A DNA stretch of 35,095 nt from UBA7328 sp002471345 (GCA_964011275.1 CAXGOB010000053.1:1-35095), one strand, 5' to 3'; numbered from the stretch's first letter, positions 20,242 to 30,274 are shown. Made by a program: numbers and translations. The notes: generated by a model from the sequence alone, not told the origin.

Positions 20242-23067
20242 ATTTGATTAGAATTATCATACTACTTTTGTTCATAATTTTTAATGTCGAGCTCTCTTAT
20301 TCTCAAAATATGAAGTTTGAGATTGATGGGCCCATAAAAATAGGCGATTATCAAGGTGTAAATCCTGACCCTGGTACCATTAGGTGGAATACATTATCCA
20401 ACGATTTTGAAGGGTGGGATGGAATTAGCTGGAAGTCTTTGACCACAAATGCAGCGGTTAACTCATCTCCTCCAGAGGATGATAGAAGACTAGGCAATGA
20501 ACGATGGACTCATGGACCTTTATGGTCTATCGATGGGAATACTAATACCTTTGCATATGTTTCTCCTCCTAGATTAGGTACCACAGATAATGCACCTTTA
20601 GTATTCATTACTAATAATATTGAAAGATTAAGGATCAATGCTGATGGTACCATAAAAATGGACGGAAGTCTGGACGTAGGTGAGGATGCTATCATTGGTA
20701 TGGATCTAGAAGTAAAGCAGGATGTGAACCTAAATATAGCTGGAGGCTCGACCACTATTAATGGAGCTACCACCTTAGGTGGACCCGATATGAATATGGC
20801 CACATTTACTGGTCCTGTTCAAATGAATAAGACTCTCAATGTAGATGGGAATACAACACTCAATGGGACTTCTATTCTTGGGGGTACTGGAATGAATATG
20901 ACCACATATACTGGTCCTGTTCAAATGAACAAAACGCAAAATGTAGACGGAGCTGTCACATTGAATAATTCCTTGTTAGTTTCAGGTCCTACTTCATTGA
21001 GTAGTTCATTGACTGTGAAAACATTGACTGTAGATAGTGCAGCAACGATTAAAGATCGTCTTAACGTAATAAAGGACGACGCTGCTCATGTGGCCATTTT
21101 TAACAATACGAATAATGGTGATGGTGATGGGATCAAAATAAAATTAGGCAAGGCGAAGACAGAATATGATCTTGAGGCAGTTTATAATACTTTGCCAGAA
21201 GTCGTAAGAGCCTCTGTTGAAGGTGAAGTAACAGATGCTACTGAAAAAATAAAGAATCTCTTAAATTCTAATACTACAGTCGACGATAAGCTCGTAATAC
21301 TAGGAGAAATTGTGATTAGAGGAACATTAGGGGATCTGACATTAGTGGCTGGACTTTCAGTTGCTCTTGCCAATGTAATCGTTGACGTTGTAAATGATGA
21401 ACTTGGATTGCCATATGACTTATCTGTACCAATTAATGAGGCTCTCGATACGGTCTCCTTTGCAGTAACTGATGGAATTAATTTTGGATTAGATTTTACA
21501 GCAAGTACCGTTACAAACGGAATAAATACTGGAGTAGACGTGGCATTAGGTGCTGTTACTACTAGTATGCAGAGTGGAATAGGCACGGCATTGAATAATG
21601 CTACAAATAGCGTAAATGGTCACGTAAATTCTGCTTTAGGAGCTGTGACTAATGGTATCAATGGTCATGTAAGTTCTGCTTTGGGTAGTGTGACATCAGG
21701 AGTAAATAATATTCTTCCTGGAATTGGTACTTCCATTTCTGGTGGTATAAATAGTGGTCTGACTAATTTGACTAATGGAATAACCGGTTCATTAAATTCG
21801 CAATTGAGCGGTTTTGATATTGGAAACATAATAAACTCGTCATTAGGTATAAGTTTCAGTTTTGAACAAATTCTAAATGGTATTTGTGATCCTTGTGTTG
21901 AAGATCCGGATGATGGACAACCTTGGCCGTCTATTAGTTTGCCTTCAACTATTGGAAGTTTTAAACTTCCTACATTAACAACTTTTCCATTTACCTCCGT
22001 TTCACCTTTAAGCCTTTCTGGGCTATCGCCTTTAAGTATTAATCCGCTTTCTTCTATCGGAATTAGTGCTCTGAATTTGATCCCAGTACCTAAATATTCC
22101 TTTGATAGATGTTCCTGATTTGCCATTATTGGATATTCCAGATCTTCCAAAACTGGATATTCCTGATATTCCATCAGTCGAGATACCAGCTATACCCACA
22201 ATAGATCTTGCTGCTCTTGGTATTGATCCGATTAATCTATTTGACTTGAGTTTTTGGGGCATTCCTGATATCAGTTTTACTGAGTTGGAAACTTCACCAT
22301 TGAGTAATAAAAATGAATTCATTACATTCTCAGACAAGGATGAGAATAAGATGGGATCTATCAAAGCCGCATCCATTACAGATTGGTCTAGGACTTATCT
22401 TAATCCTATATTTTTGAGTGGCCTTGCCTTTGCAATCACTGAGAGCCCAGTAGATAAGAAACATGGCAAATTTCACTTTAGTGGAGAAATTACCAAAGCC
22501 TTACTTGCATATGCCACCATAGGAGTAGAATATAGATCAGGTAATGGAGATTATGCAGAATGGCTAGAGAGAGCTGATCCAAGAGAAAAAATTAGTGCTG
22601 GAGATATTGTGGGAGTCATAGGAGGAAAAATTTCAAAAGATTTAACTTTTGCAGAACAAGTAATGGCAGTTTCTCACTTTCCTATAGTATTAGGAAATAT
22701 ACCTGAAGAGGAAAAACTTCATTTGGGTAACAATGTGGCCTTCATGGGTCAAATTCCGGTGAAAATATTGGGCCCCGTATCATCAGGCGATTATGTTATA
22801 GGTAATAATGATACGCCCGGCTATGGAATTGCAAAAAGTCCGAAGGACATGACAATTGATGATTTTAATAGAGCCGTAGGCAGATCTTGGGAAAAAGATA
22901 ATTCTAAAGGAATAAAAATGATTAACACCGTGGTTGGAATACATAATGGGAACTATATGAGAATTCTGAAAGATTATGAGAACAAGTTTAAAGCTTCTGA
23001 AAAGCGATTCGAAGATTTGGAATCAAAAGTAGATAGGTTGACTGAACTTATAAGCAACAAGTCGTAA
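20238..23067 (+). pseudogene. Paralogue D: divergent GDYAEW-domain fibre protein with a one-base frameshift
   Basis: ATG 20238 opens a signal peptide (MNLIRIIILLLFIIFNVEL) followed by the family N-terminus (DGPIKIGDYQG, GTIRWN, NDFEGWDGISW, GPLWSIDGN). The shaft holds a 34-residue duplicated unit (TGPVQMNKT) and helical repeats with GHVNSALGAVTNGIN. The first frame ends at TGA 22116-22118. The second frame resumes near 22093 and runs to TAA 23067. Dropping one A in the AAA at 22092-22094 joins them as LIPVPNIPLIDVPDLP, giving 942 codons. The rest contains a Pro-rich linker (DIPDLP), a NGDYAEWLERADP module, PIVLGNIP, VAFMGQIPVKI and a short coiled coil. The helical tail of A-C is absent and seems to be encoded by the next gene. 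Sequence error or decay could explain the shift. Confidence 0.84.
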
Positions 23068-23071
23068 GAGT

Positions 23072-23641
23072 ATGCACAGAAAATTATTAATAAGTGTTTT
23101 AAATAGATTCTTTTTTATCTTCCTTCCATTTACAATCTATAGCCAGAGCGACTCTCTAATGATTTTACAACAGGAAAACGAAAAGGTTTTAGAATGGCTA
23201 GAAGACCTCTATGATCATGGAGTATCTACATCTAAGGACTCAGTAGCTATAAATAAGGAGATTCAAAGATTAATGAATGATCGAAATTATAGGAATATAA
23301 TTTACCCAACAGTTTATACTTGGAAAATGACAACGAAATTCTTGAATGATCAGGAATTGAAAAAGGCGTTTTGGTATATGCTCAACCTGTATTTAGTAAA
23401 TGATAAAAATAAAGATTTAGTAATAAAATCCATATTAACTTATAATACCCTGTTTAAAATGGATGAAGTCATGGAAGCAACTTATAAAACTTACGCTCTT
23501 CTCGATCCCGAAATAGGAGAAGTGGTAAATGGAAAGTCGCAAATTACAGCCCCACCTATATTGGAAGAAAAGCTAAATGCATTGAAAGAAATATTACTTT
23601 ATATAGAGAAGTACGCTGAAAAGACTCCAAAGAATAAGTAG
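23072..23641 (+). CDS. Small secreted helical protein resembling the C-terminal tail of paralogues A-C
   Basis: The 189-aa product starts 4 nt after the stop of D, so the two are probably co-transcribed. A signal peptide is visible (FFFIFLPFTIYSQ). The mature part is mostly helical. Residues about 35-75 resemble the tail module of A-C: WLEDLYDHG here versus FLEDLYRNN in B, and NDRNYRNIIY here versus NDPNYKNQMF in B, at similar spacing. Since D lacks that tail, this looks like a split version of the A-C architecture and predicts that the two products bind each other. The remaining C-terminal helices (KYAEKTPKNK end) are not recognised. The family and function are otherwise unknown. Confidence 0.8.
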   Translation: MHRKLLISVLNRFFFIFLPFTIYSQSDSLMILQQENEKVLEWLEDLYDHGVSTSKDSVAINKEIQRLMNDRNYRNIIYPTVYTWKMTTKFLNDQELKKAFWYMLNLYLVNDKNKDLVIKSILTYNTLFKMDEVMEATYKTYALLDPEIGEVVNGKSQITAPPILEEKLNALKEILLYIEKYAEKTPKNK

Positions 23642-23798
23642 TTAGAGCAATGTTGTGAATAGTTTTATGTGCTATACTCTTTTTACTAAAAGAAGAAGTA
23701 GGTTGTCTAGAGAATTTCATTAGCGATTATTGTAATTTGAGCATAAATTTTCTCCATCGTATTAAATAGAGAACTTCAAGGTTATAAATTATCATCTA

Positions 23799-25454
23799 AT
23801 GAATTTTTCAAATATTCTATTTTTTATCTTCCTTCCCTTTTTATTCAATTGTGATACACCTCAAGAAAATACAAACATTAGCAAGAGTGGAAGTTACCAA
23901 GAATTAGTATCCCTATTCAAAGAATGGCGATCATTCGAAACTCCTCCTGATAGAAATGGAGCTCCTGATTACACTGCTGATACTTTCAATAAAAGATGGC
24001 CTAGGTTCCAAGAACTTCAAAAAACTCTCTCAGAATTTGATATCTCGTCATGGCCGATAAATCATCAGGTGGATTATCATATTGTTAGAGCAGAGATGAA
24101 TGGTTATGATTTTAATCATAAGATTCTGAAACCATGGGAGAGGGACCCTGCATACTACAAATCTCTTTGGAATTATCGCAGTGATGTCCCAGGCCATGAA
24201 GGGCCTACTCATCATGCTACTACAGAACTTTGGACTTATACTTTTCCACTTTCATTATCAGAAAAGAATTTATTTATAAAGGACCTAAAGGTTATTCCTA
24301 TTCTAAATGAACAAGCAAAGTTAAACCTGATAGGCAACGCCAAAGACTTATGGATTGCAGGAATAAGAGATATAAGACGCCAAAGCACTGGACTAAAGAC
24401 TATTCTGACCAGACAAGGAGTGAAAAGTCATCCTGATTTGGTTGATGCAATTCATACGGCAATTCAGTCTACTGATGGCTTTGCAGCTTGGCTAGAATCG
24501 GAGTCAACTTCTAAATCTGGTCCTTCTGGCATTGGCAAGGATAATTATACTTGGTATCAACAGAATGTCCACCTCATTCCGATGACTTGGGAAGATGAGG
24601 TTTTACTGCTTAAGCGAGAATTGGTAAGAGCATGGTCTTCATTAAAATTGGAAGAACATAGAAATCGTAATTTGCCAATGCTCAAAGATGCTGCGACTTC
24701 TATAGAGTACAATGAGCTAGCAGATAAATCTGCCACAAGTCTCATGACATTTTTAGAAGAGAACGATATTGTTTCAGTTAGAGAATATTTCGAACCAGCC
24801 TTAAGAGAGCATTTAGGTGGATTTGTTCCTAAGGAGATGCGTAATTTCTTTTGGATTACTGCCCATTTTGATCCTCGGCCATTGTATTCTCATTTTTACC
24901 ATTGGTTTGAATTGGCAAGAATGGATACCGAGCCTCATACAAGTGAAATAAGAAAAGATCCATTGCTCTACAATATTTTTGATTCTAGAAACGAAGGAAT
25001 GGCAACGGCTGTAGAAGAGATGTTTATGCAAGCTGGGCTCTATGATGACAATCCAAGAGTGAGAGAAATCGTATATATCATGATAGCACAAAGGGCAGCA
25101 AGAGGACTAGGATCTCTATATGCTCATGCCAATGAAATGACTATGGAAGAGGCCGGTGGTATACATTCTGAATATACTCCAAGAGGATGGATGAAAACTG
25201 AAAAAGAACTGCTCCTATTTGAGCAACATCTATATTTACGCCAACCAGGTTATGGTACCTCATATATCACTGGAAAATATCTGGTTGAAAATGCAATGGC
25301 TGAGTTTGCTCGAATGAAAGAGCTAGAAAATGAAGAATTTAGATTGAAAGATTTCTATGATGGTTTGAATTCTATTGGGAATATTCCTATTTCACTAGGG
25401 GAGTGGGAATTAACGGGAAGCGATTTGAATTTTGAGTCTTTGCTAGAAGACTAG
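23799..25454 (+). CDS. DUF885-like lipoprotein, probable peptidase-related
   Basis: The start at ATG 23799 gives a lipoprotein signal with lipobox LFNC, so the protein is probably membrane-anchored in the periplasm or at the surface. The 551-aa length and helical makeup fit DUF885 proteins. The segment SRNEGMATAVEEMFMQAG (about residue 400) matches the EGWAxYxE-like block of that family. The HExxPGH zinc-type motif common in DUF885 enzymes is not visible; the equivalent stretch reads YSHFYHWFELARMD, so catalytic activity is uncertain. A dead copy of the 5' part lies at 1423-1885. The gene converges with the amidase gene across a 21-bp gap. It stands 157 bp after the previous gene, probably in its own unit. 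Confidence 0.72.
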   Translation: MNFSNILFFIFLPFLFNCDTPQENTNISKSGSYQELVSLFKEWRSFETPPDRNGAPDYTADTFNKRWPRFQELQKTLSEFDISSWPINHQVDYHIVRAEMNGYDFNHKILKPWERDPAYYKSLWNYRSDVPGHEGPTHHATTELWTYTFPLSLSEKNLFIKDLKVIPILNEQAKLNLIGNAKDLWIAGIRDIRRQSTGLKTILTRQGVKSHPDLVDAIHTAIQSTDGFAAWLESESTSKSGPSGIGKDNYTWYQQNVHLIPMTWEDEVLLLKRELVRAWSSLKLEEHRNRNLPMLKDAATSIEYNELADKSATSLMTFLEENDIVSVREYFEPALREHLGGFVPKEMRNFFWITAHFDPRPLYSHFYHWFELARMDTEPHTSEIRKDPLLYNIFDSRNEGMATAVEEMFMQAGLYDDNPRVREIVYIMIAQRAARGLGSLYAHANEMTMEEAGGIHSEYTPRGWMKTEKELLLFEQHLYLRQPGYGTSYITGKYLVENAMAEFARMKELENEEFRLKDFYDGLNSIGNIPISLGEWELTGSDLNFESLLED

Positions 25455-25475
25455 AAATAATTGCTGAGCAGGACT

Positions 25476-27134
25476 TCAATCCATAAAATATTCTGGTCTT
25501 TTCAAATGATGTTCTGTAGCTTGTTGGAAAGCATTAGCTAGAGCCAGAATCACACCTTCCTGATAGAGGTTTCCAATAAAAGTGATGCTAGTAGGATGTC
25601 CTTCGTCATCAAAACCAGTAGGTACAGTTACAACTGGATGACCTGTCAAATTAGTTATGACCAATTGTTTCCCACCGAAAGTGGGAGATACTATCACGTC
25701 ATAATCATCAAATAGATCATTGATTTCTTCTATTAATAGCCTCCTATATCGATTGGCTTGTAAGTATTCTACAGCAGGAATAAATCTGGCCTGCCTGAGT
25801 GAATTTGCTCTAGATCTTTTAGATTGCTGTACCATCATATCCACTTTTCCAGCTCTGACCATATCATCAAACATTGCTGCAGCCTCTGCTCTCAATATGA
25901 TATCAAAACCATCGAATGGATAATTGGAAGGTAAAGCAATGGAGTCACCTTTTATGCCTAAAGAATCCAAAAGTTTTATTGCTACTAAAAGATTAGTCTT
26001 CATCTTAGAAGTATCCTCACTTATTTCATTATTCAGAAAAGCTACTTTTAGTTCATCGATATTCACATCAGGACTATATGAAAAACCAACATCTTGAGTG
26101 GTCACATCCAAACTGTCATTTCCTCTTATAGCATCAAAAACAATAGCGCAGTCTTGAGCAGATCTGCAGATGAGTCCCACCTTATCCATTGACCATGAAA
26201 GACTCATTACTCCATCTCTACTCACCCTTCCATATGTAGGTCGGAGTCCAGATACCCCATTTCTAGTACTAGGTGATGTTATAGATCCTAAGGTCTCAGT
26301 GCCTAATGAAAATCCAACTAGTCCTGCCGCAGTAGCTGACCCAGAACCGGCAGATGACCCACTAGCTCCTTGGAGCGTATCCCATGGACTTTTAGTCTCT
26401 CCGTCAAACCAAACATCACCCCGAGCTAATGCACCAGAACTCAATTTTGCTATCAGTACGGCTCCGGCGTCTTCAAGTTTTCTGATGACTGTGGCCGTGT
26501 GATCAATTTCCTGATTTTTGTATGGCATAGCTCCCCATGTAGTCTTATATCCCGATACAGACATGAGATCTTTAGTCCCATAGGGGATTCCATGTAGAAG
26601 ACCTCTATATAGACCTTTTGCTATTTCTTCATCAGCTTTTTTAGCTTGTGTCAATGCTAATTCTTCTGTAATGGTAATGGCGCATTCTAAAGTAGAATTG
26701 TGTTTTTTCAATCTACTCAAATACAATTGTGTCAACTTAAGAGAACTGATTTTTTTGGATCGAATTAAAGCTGCTAATTCAGGAATGGTATAAAAGGCAA
26801 TCTCATTCCTGTCTTCAGATAAAATCACATCCGTGGGAAGATTAATATTCAAAGAATCTTCAATTTTGGGTAACTTGAATCCTCGAGGATGATGGTCAAA
26901 AATAAGGGCAGGAAAGGTTTCATGAGGAATAGAATAATGTCTCAAAGAGTCATACCCTTTTAGGTTTCTTTCCAAATAGGTTCGCATAGTATCAACGTAT
27001 TGATCGGAAAAATCCAAACCATATAATCGTTGTGCAATGTGTACATCCTTGCTACTTATTTGTTGTTTTGTTGTGCTACATGAGCATAGAATAGAACAAA
27101 CTATTGCAATTAGAATGTAGTTAATCTTTAGCAT
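25476..27134 (-). CDS. Amidase-signature family lipoprotein
   Basis: The 552-aa product hydrolyses an amide bond by family knowledge (amidase signature enzymes, Ser-cisSer-Lys triad). The N-terminus is a lipoprotein signal with Cys residues in CSILCSCSTTK. The triad elements are visible: Lys in GIPYGTKD (about residue 188), the Ser-rich loop GASGSSAGSGSA (about 257-268) and the nucleophile Ser in GTETLGSITSPS (about 284). A 100-residue N-terminal extension precedes the domain. The start is the ATG at 27134-27132, whose A is also the last base of the TGA of the upstream VPS10-like gene (TGATG). That implies coupled translation. The substrate is unknown; extracytoplasmic amides or peptides are likely given the lipoprotein signal. 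Confidence 0.9.
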   Translation of the reverse strand: MLKINYILIAIVCSILCSCSTTKQQISSKDVHIAQRLYGLDFSDQYVDTMRTYLERNLKGYDSLRHYSIPHETFPALIFDHHPRGFKLPKIEDSLNINLPTDVILSEDRNEIAFYTIPELAALIRSKKISSLKLTQLYLSRLKKHNSTLECAITITEELALTQAKKADEEIAKGLYRGLLHGIPYGTKDLMSVSGYKTTWGAMPYKNQEIDHTATVIRKLEDAGAVLIAKLSSGALARGDVWFDGETKSPWDTLQGASGSSAGSGSATAAGLVGFSLGTETLGSITSPSTRNGVSGLRPTYGRVSRDGVMSLSWSMDKVGLICRSAQDCAIVFDAIRGNDSLDVTTQDVGFSYSPDVNIDELKVAFLNNEISEDTSKMKTNLLVAIKLLDSLGIKGDSIALPSNYPFDGFDIILRAEAAAMFDDMVRAGKVDMMVQQSKRSRANSLRQARFIPAVEYLQANRYRRLLIEEINDLFDDYDVIVSPTFGGKQLVITNLTGHPVVTVPTGFDDEGHPTSITFIGNLYQEGVILALANAFQQATEHHLKRPEYFMD

Positions 27135-30100
27135 CAAGGTCTTACGTTTCTACTCATTCTCTCACTTATGATCTGAATGCCTAGCTCTTTACCTTTTGAA
27201 TTAATCAATCCTAACTTTTCTCTCAAAAGAGTATCTAGGTCCAAAAGCTCTTTGTCTAATTCTGCACTCACAGCTTCTTTTACCTCATAAGCCTGATCAG
27301 TAGGTTGATAATCTCCACGCTGCTGATCTGCCATTAGAAATGCTAGTCTGTTGTTTATTCTTATGCCATAATTCAAAGGGTCTTGCCTACTTTGATTTTT
27401 AGTCATATGAATGTTGTTCTCGATCACTGTCATCTCACTTTTTAGTTCATTTGCTAAGGTCAGAATTTCATCAAATTGAGGTTTGTCTTTTAGTTTTTTA
27501 TCAAAGTAGTCTATGTCATCCTTTATACTTTGGATGTCAATCATTGCTTGGTGTGCTTCACTCACGCCATCTCTCACTGAAAGGAGAAAGTCTAGCTGTT
27601 TTTGATACTCTTCATCTGTGGTTTCTAATCTAGGATCTTTAGCTATATCAAAGTTTACTTCTGATTCTCCTTCTTCTACTATGAGTTTTGCTGAGTAATG
27701 TCCCGGAGTAGCTTTAGGGCCTCTATTGGGCGATGAATACAAAATCATACCATCGAATTCTTTAAATCCAGGATGTCTCATATTCCAAACAAATCGATTG
27801 TTATCTGCTTTAACTTCTAATTTTTTAGATCTGTCTTTTGCTTTATTAGAAAAAGTCTGAATTTCATTGCCATCCGCATCTTCTATTCTCAATGAAACTT
27901 TCATCTCCTCATCGTAATCTTTTATGAAGTAGTTAAAGAGTACCCCGTTGGGGTGGTTTTCTCCTACTAATCTCGTATTCGGAGTTCCCCAACTCCCAGA
28001 CTGAGCCATCCTGTATGCAGGTTTTGGCTCATAGAGGTGATGCTTCTTTTTTACTATCTCATTATTTATTTGTCGGATTGGACCTAGATCATCAATCATC
28101 CAAAAGCTTCTACCATGAGTGGCAACTATCAAACTTTCATCTTTAATGTGAAGATCTCTAATTGCTGTGATTGGAAGATTGAGCTGGAAAGGCTTCCAAC
28201 TTTCACCATCATCAAATGAAACATACATACCCCATTCCGTACCAGCATATAGTAGGCCCTTCCTGACTGGATCAGCTCTTACTGCCCTGCTATAATGATT
28301 TGCTTTTATTCCGCTGACTATCTTTTTCCAGGACTTACCATAGTCTGTAGTTTTGTAGATATAAGGTTGATAATCTCCAAATTTATAAGATGTCGCAGCC
28401 ACATAGACTCCTCCTTTATCAAAAGGATTGATGTCAATACAGTTCATCATATTGAGCTTGGGAGAACCAGGTGGGGTTACATTATTCCAAGTCTTACCAT
28501 TATCTCTACTTACATGAATGAGCCCATCATCACTTCCGGTCCATATTACTCCTGGTTCTAAGGTGGATTCTGCTATTGCAAAAATATTGGCATAAAATTC
28601 TGCTCCTGTATTGTCTTGAGTAATTGGCCCACCTGATGACTTGATTGTTTTAGGATCATTACGAGTCAAATCAGGACTGATTACTTCCCATGATTGTCCC
28701 CCATTCGTGGTCATATGTACATGATTAGACGCAGCATAAAGTCGATTTGCATCATTGGGACTAAACATTACTGGGAAATTCCAATTGAAGCGGTATTTCA
28801 TCACTTCTGCTCCAGACCCAGCAGGATTGTCAGGATAGACATTCACTGATCTGGTTTGTCCAGTAGTATGATCTTTTCGCATCATATAACCTTTATAGGT
28901 TCCGCCATACACTATATCACTATTGTTAGGGTCAGGAGCTAAATGTGCACTTTCTCCACCAGCAGAAGGTTCCCAATGTCTCTCAGATATCGTAGCGTCA
29001 GCAGACCGGTGAAGAATCCTCACAGTACTATTGTCTTGTTGAGCTCCATAAATTCTGAATGGAAAGTGATTATCAGTGGTTACTCTGTAAAATTGAGAAG
29101 TGGGCTGATTGTGATAAGTAGTCCAATTCTCACCAGCATCATAACTCACTTGCCCGCCACCATCATCACCAATTACCATTCTATCGTTATTATTAGGATC
29201 TATCCAGAGGTCATGATGATCTCCATGTGGAGTACCTATTCTTTCAAAGTTTTTGCCACCGTCATTTGACCTCCAAAATCCAACATTGAGGACATATACA
29301 CGATCTTCATTTTGAGTATCAGCATATATTCTGCTGTAGTACCAAGCACGTTGTCTTAGTGCTCTATTTGTACTAGTTTTTTTCCAGGTCTTACCTGCAT
29401 CATCTGATCTGAATACACCTCCTTCTTCAGCTTCAATAATCGTCCATACTCTATCAGAATTTAATGGAGATACAGTTACTCCGATTATGCCTAATACTCC
29501 TTTGGGTAATCCTGGACTATCTGTAATTTTAGCCCAGTTATCGCCTCCATCGGTACTTTTCCATAAATGGCTACCTGGCCCTCCACTATCCATTCTGTAT
29601 CCATTTCGTTTTATCTGCCATGTGGAGGCATATAGAATTCTGGGGTTATTAGGATCAAAAGAAACATCTACTGCACCTGCTTTATCACTTTCATAAAGTA
29701 CTTTTTCCCAAGTGTTACCTCCATCTTTTGATCTATACAGGCCTCTTTCATTGTTTGGCTTCCATAGATTTCCCATAGCAGCAACATACAGTACATTTGG
29801 ATCTGATGGATGTACCACTATTCTTCCTATATGTTCTGTTCCTTTCAGGCCTATGAAGTCCCATGTCTCTCCTGCATCAGTAGATCTCCACAGACCATTA
29901 CCAGAGGACACATTGCCTCTGACTGTCTGTTCTCCTTCCCCTACATATATAACATTAGGATCACTTTGAGCTACTGCCACAGCCCCTATTGATCCACCGA
30001 AGTAACCATCAGATATACAGCTCCAAGAATTACCACCATCCATAGTTTTCCAAACTCCACCACCAGCAGTACCCATGTAGTATAGATTTGCATTTCCTAA

Positions 30101-30274
30101 TACACCTGCTACTGTACCTGCACGACCACCTCTAAATGGACCGACAAGTCTGTATTTCATTGTGTTATAAAATGATTCATCATAGTTCACTTTTTGAGCA
30201 GAGTTCTTCTGTGAAATGACATCTGTAAAAGTGAAAAGAATGATAAGGATTGCAGGTAAAAGTCTATTAATCAT
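27134..30274 (-). CDS. VPS10/sortilin-like BNR-repeat propeller protein
   Basis: The 1,046-aa product starts with a signal peptide (MINRLLPAILIILFTFTDV). It carries about eleven Asp-box motifs (SxDxGxTW), such as KTMDGGNSW, STDAGETW, SKDGGNTW, SDDAGKTW, SRDNGKTW and SFDDGESW. This indicates one or two beta-propellers over the first 740 residues. A beta-sandwich with ATPGHYSAKLIV follows, then a helical C-terminus with no T9SS sorting domain. Bacteroidota encode many such VPS10-domain or glycosyl-hydrolase-like proteins, often beside peptidases or amidases. The biochemical role is not settled. It is the first gene of a two-gene minus-strand unit with the amidase. A 331-bp divergent spacer separates it from the cyclase gene. 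Confidence 0.9.
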   Translation of the reverse strand: MINRLLPAILIILFTFTDVISQKNSAQKVNYDESFYNTMKYRLVGPFRGGRAGTVAGVLGNANLYYMGTAGGGVWKTMDGGNSWSCISDGYFGGSIGAVAVAQSDPNVIYVGEGEQTVRGNVSSGNGLWRSTDAGETWDFIGLKGTEHIGRIVVHPSDPNVLYVAAMGNLWKPNNERGLYRSKDGGNTWEKVLYESDKAGAVDVSFDPNNPRILYASTWQIKRNGYRMDSGGPGSHLWKSTDGGDNWAKITDSPGLPKGVLGIIGVTVSPLNSDRVWTIIEAEEGGVFRSDDAGKTWKKTSTNRALRQRAWYYSRIYADTQNEDRVYVLNVGFWRSNDGGKNFERIGTPHGDHHDLWIDPNNNDRMVIGDDGGGQVSYDAGENWTTYHNQPTSQFYRVTTDNHFPFRIYGAQQDNSTVRILHRSADATISERHWEPSAGGESAHLAPDPNNSDIVYGGTYKGYMMRKDHTTGQTRSVNVYPDNPAGSGAEVMKYRFNWNFPVMFSPNDANRLYAASNHVHMTTNGGQSWEVISPDLTRNDPKTIKSSGGPITQDNTGAEFYANIFAIAESTLEPGVIWTGSDDGLIHVSRDNGKTWNNVTPPGSPKLNMMNCIDINPFDKGGVYVAATSYKFGDYQPYIYKTTDYGKSWKKIVSGIKANHYSRAVRADPVRKGLLYAGTEWGMYVSFDDGESWKPFQLNLPITAIRDLHIKDESLIVATHGRSFWMIDDLGPIRQINNEIVKKKHHLYEPKPAYRMAQSGSWGTPNTRLVGENHPNGVLFNYFIKDYDEEMKVSLRIEDADGNEIQTFSNKAKDRSKKLEVKADNNRFVWNMRHPGFKEFDGMILYSSPNRGPKATPGHYSAKLIVEEGESEVNFDIAKDPRLETTDEEYQKQLDFLLSVRDGVSEAHQAMIDIQSIKDDIDYFDKKLKDKPQFDEILTLANELKSEMTVIENNIHMTKNQSRQDPLNYGIRINNRLAFLMADQQRGDYQPTDQAYEVKEAVSAELDKELLDLDTLLREKLGLINSKGKELGIQIISERMSRNVRP

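Noticed and set aside
7758..23067. Prophage
   Set aside because: Despite fibre-like proteins there is no capsid, portal, terminase, integrase or lysis gene, and the fibre proteins carry Sec signal peptides.
27135..27137. TTG at 27137 as amidase start
   Set aside because: The adjacent ATG (27134) is better and forms the TGATG overlap with the upstream stop.
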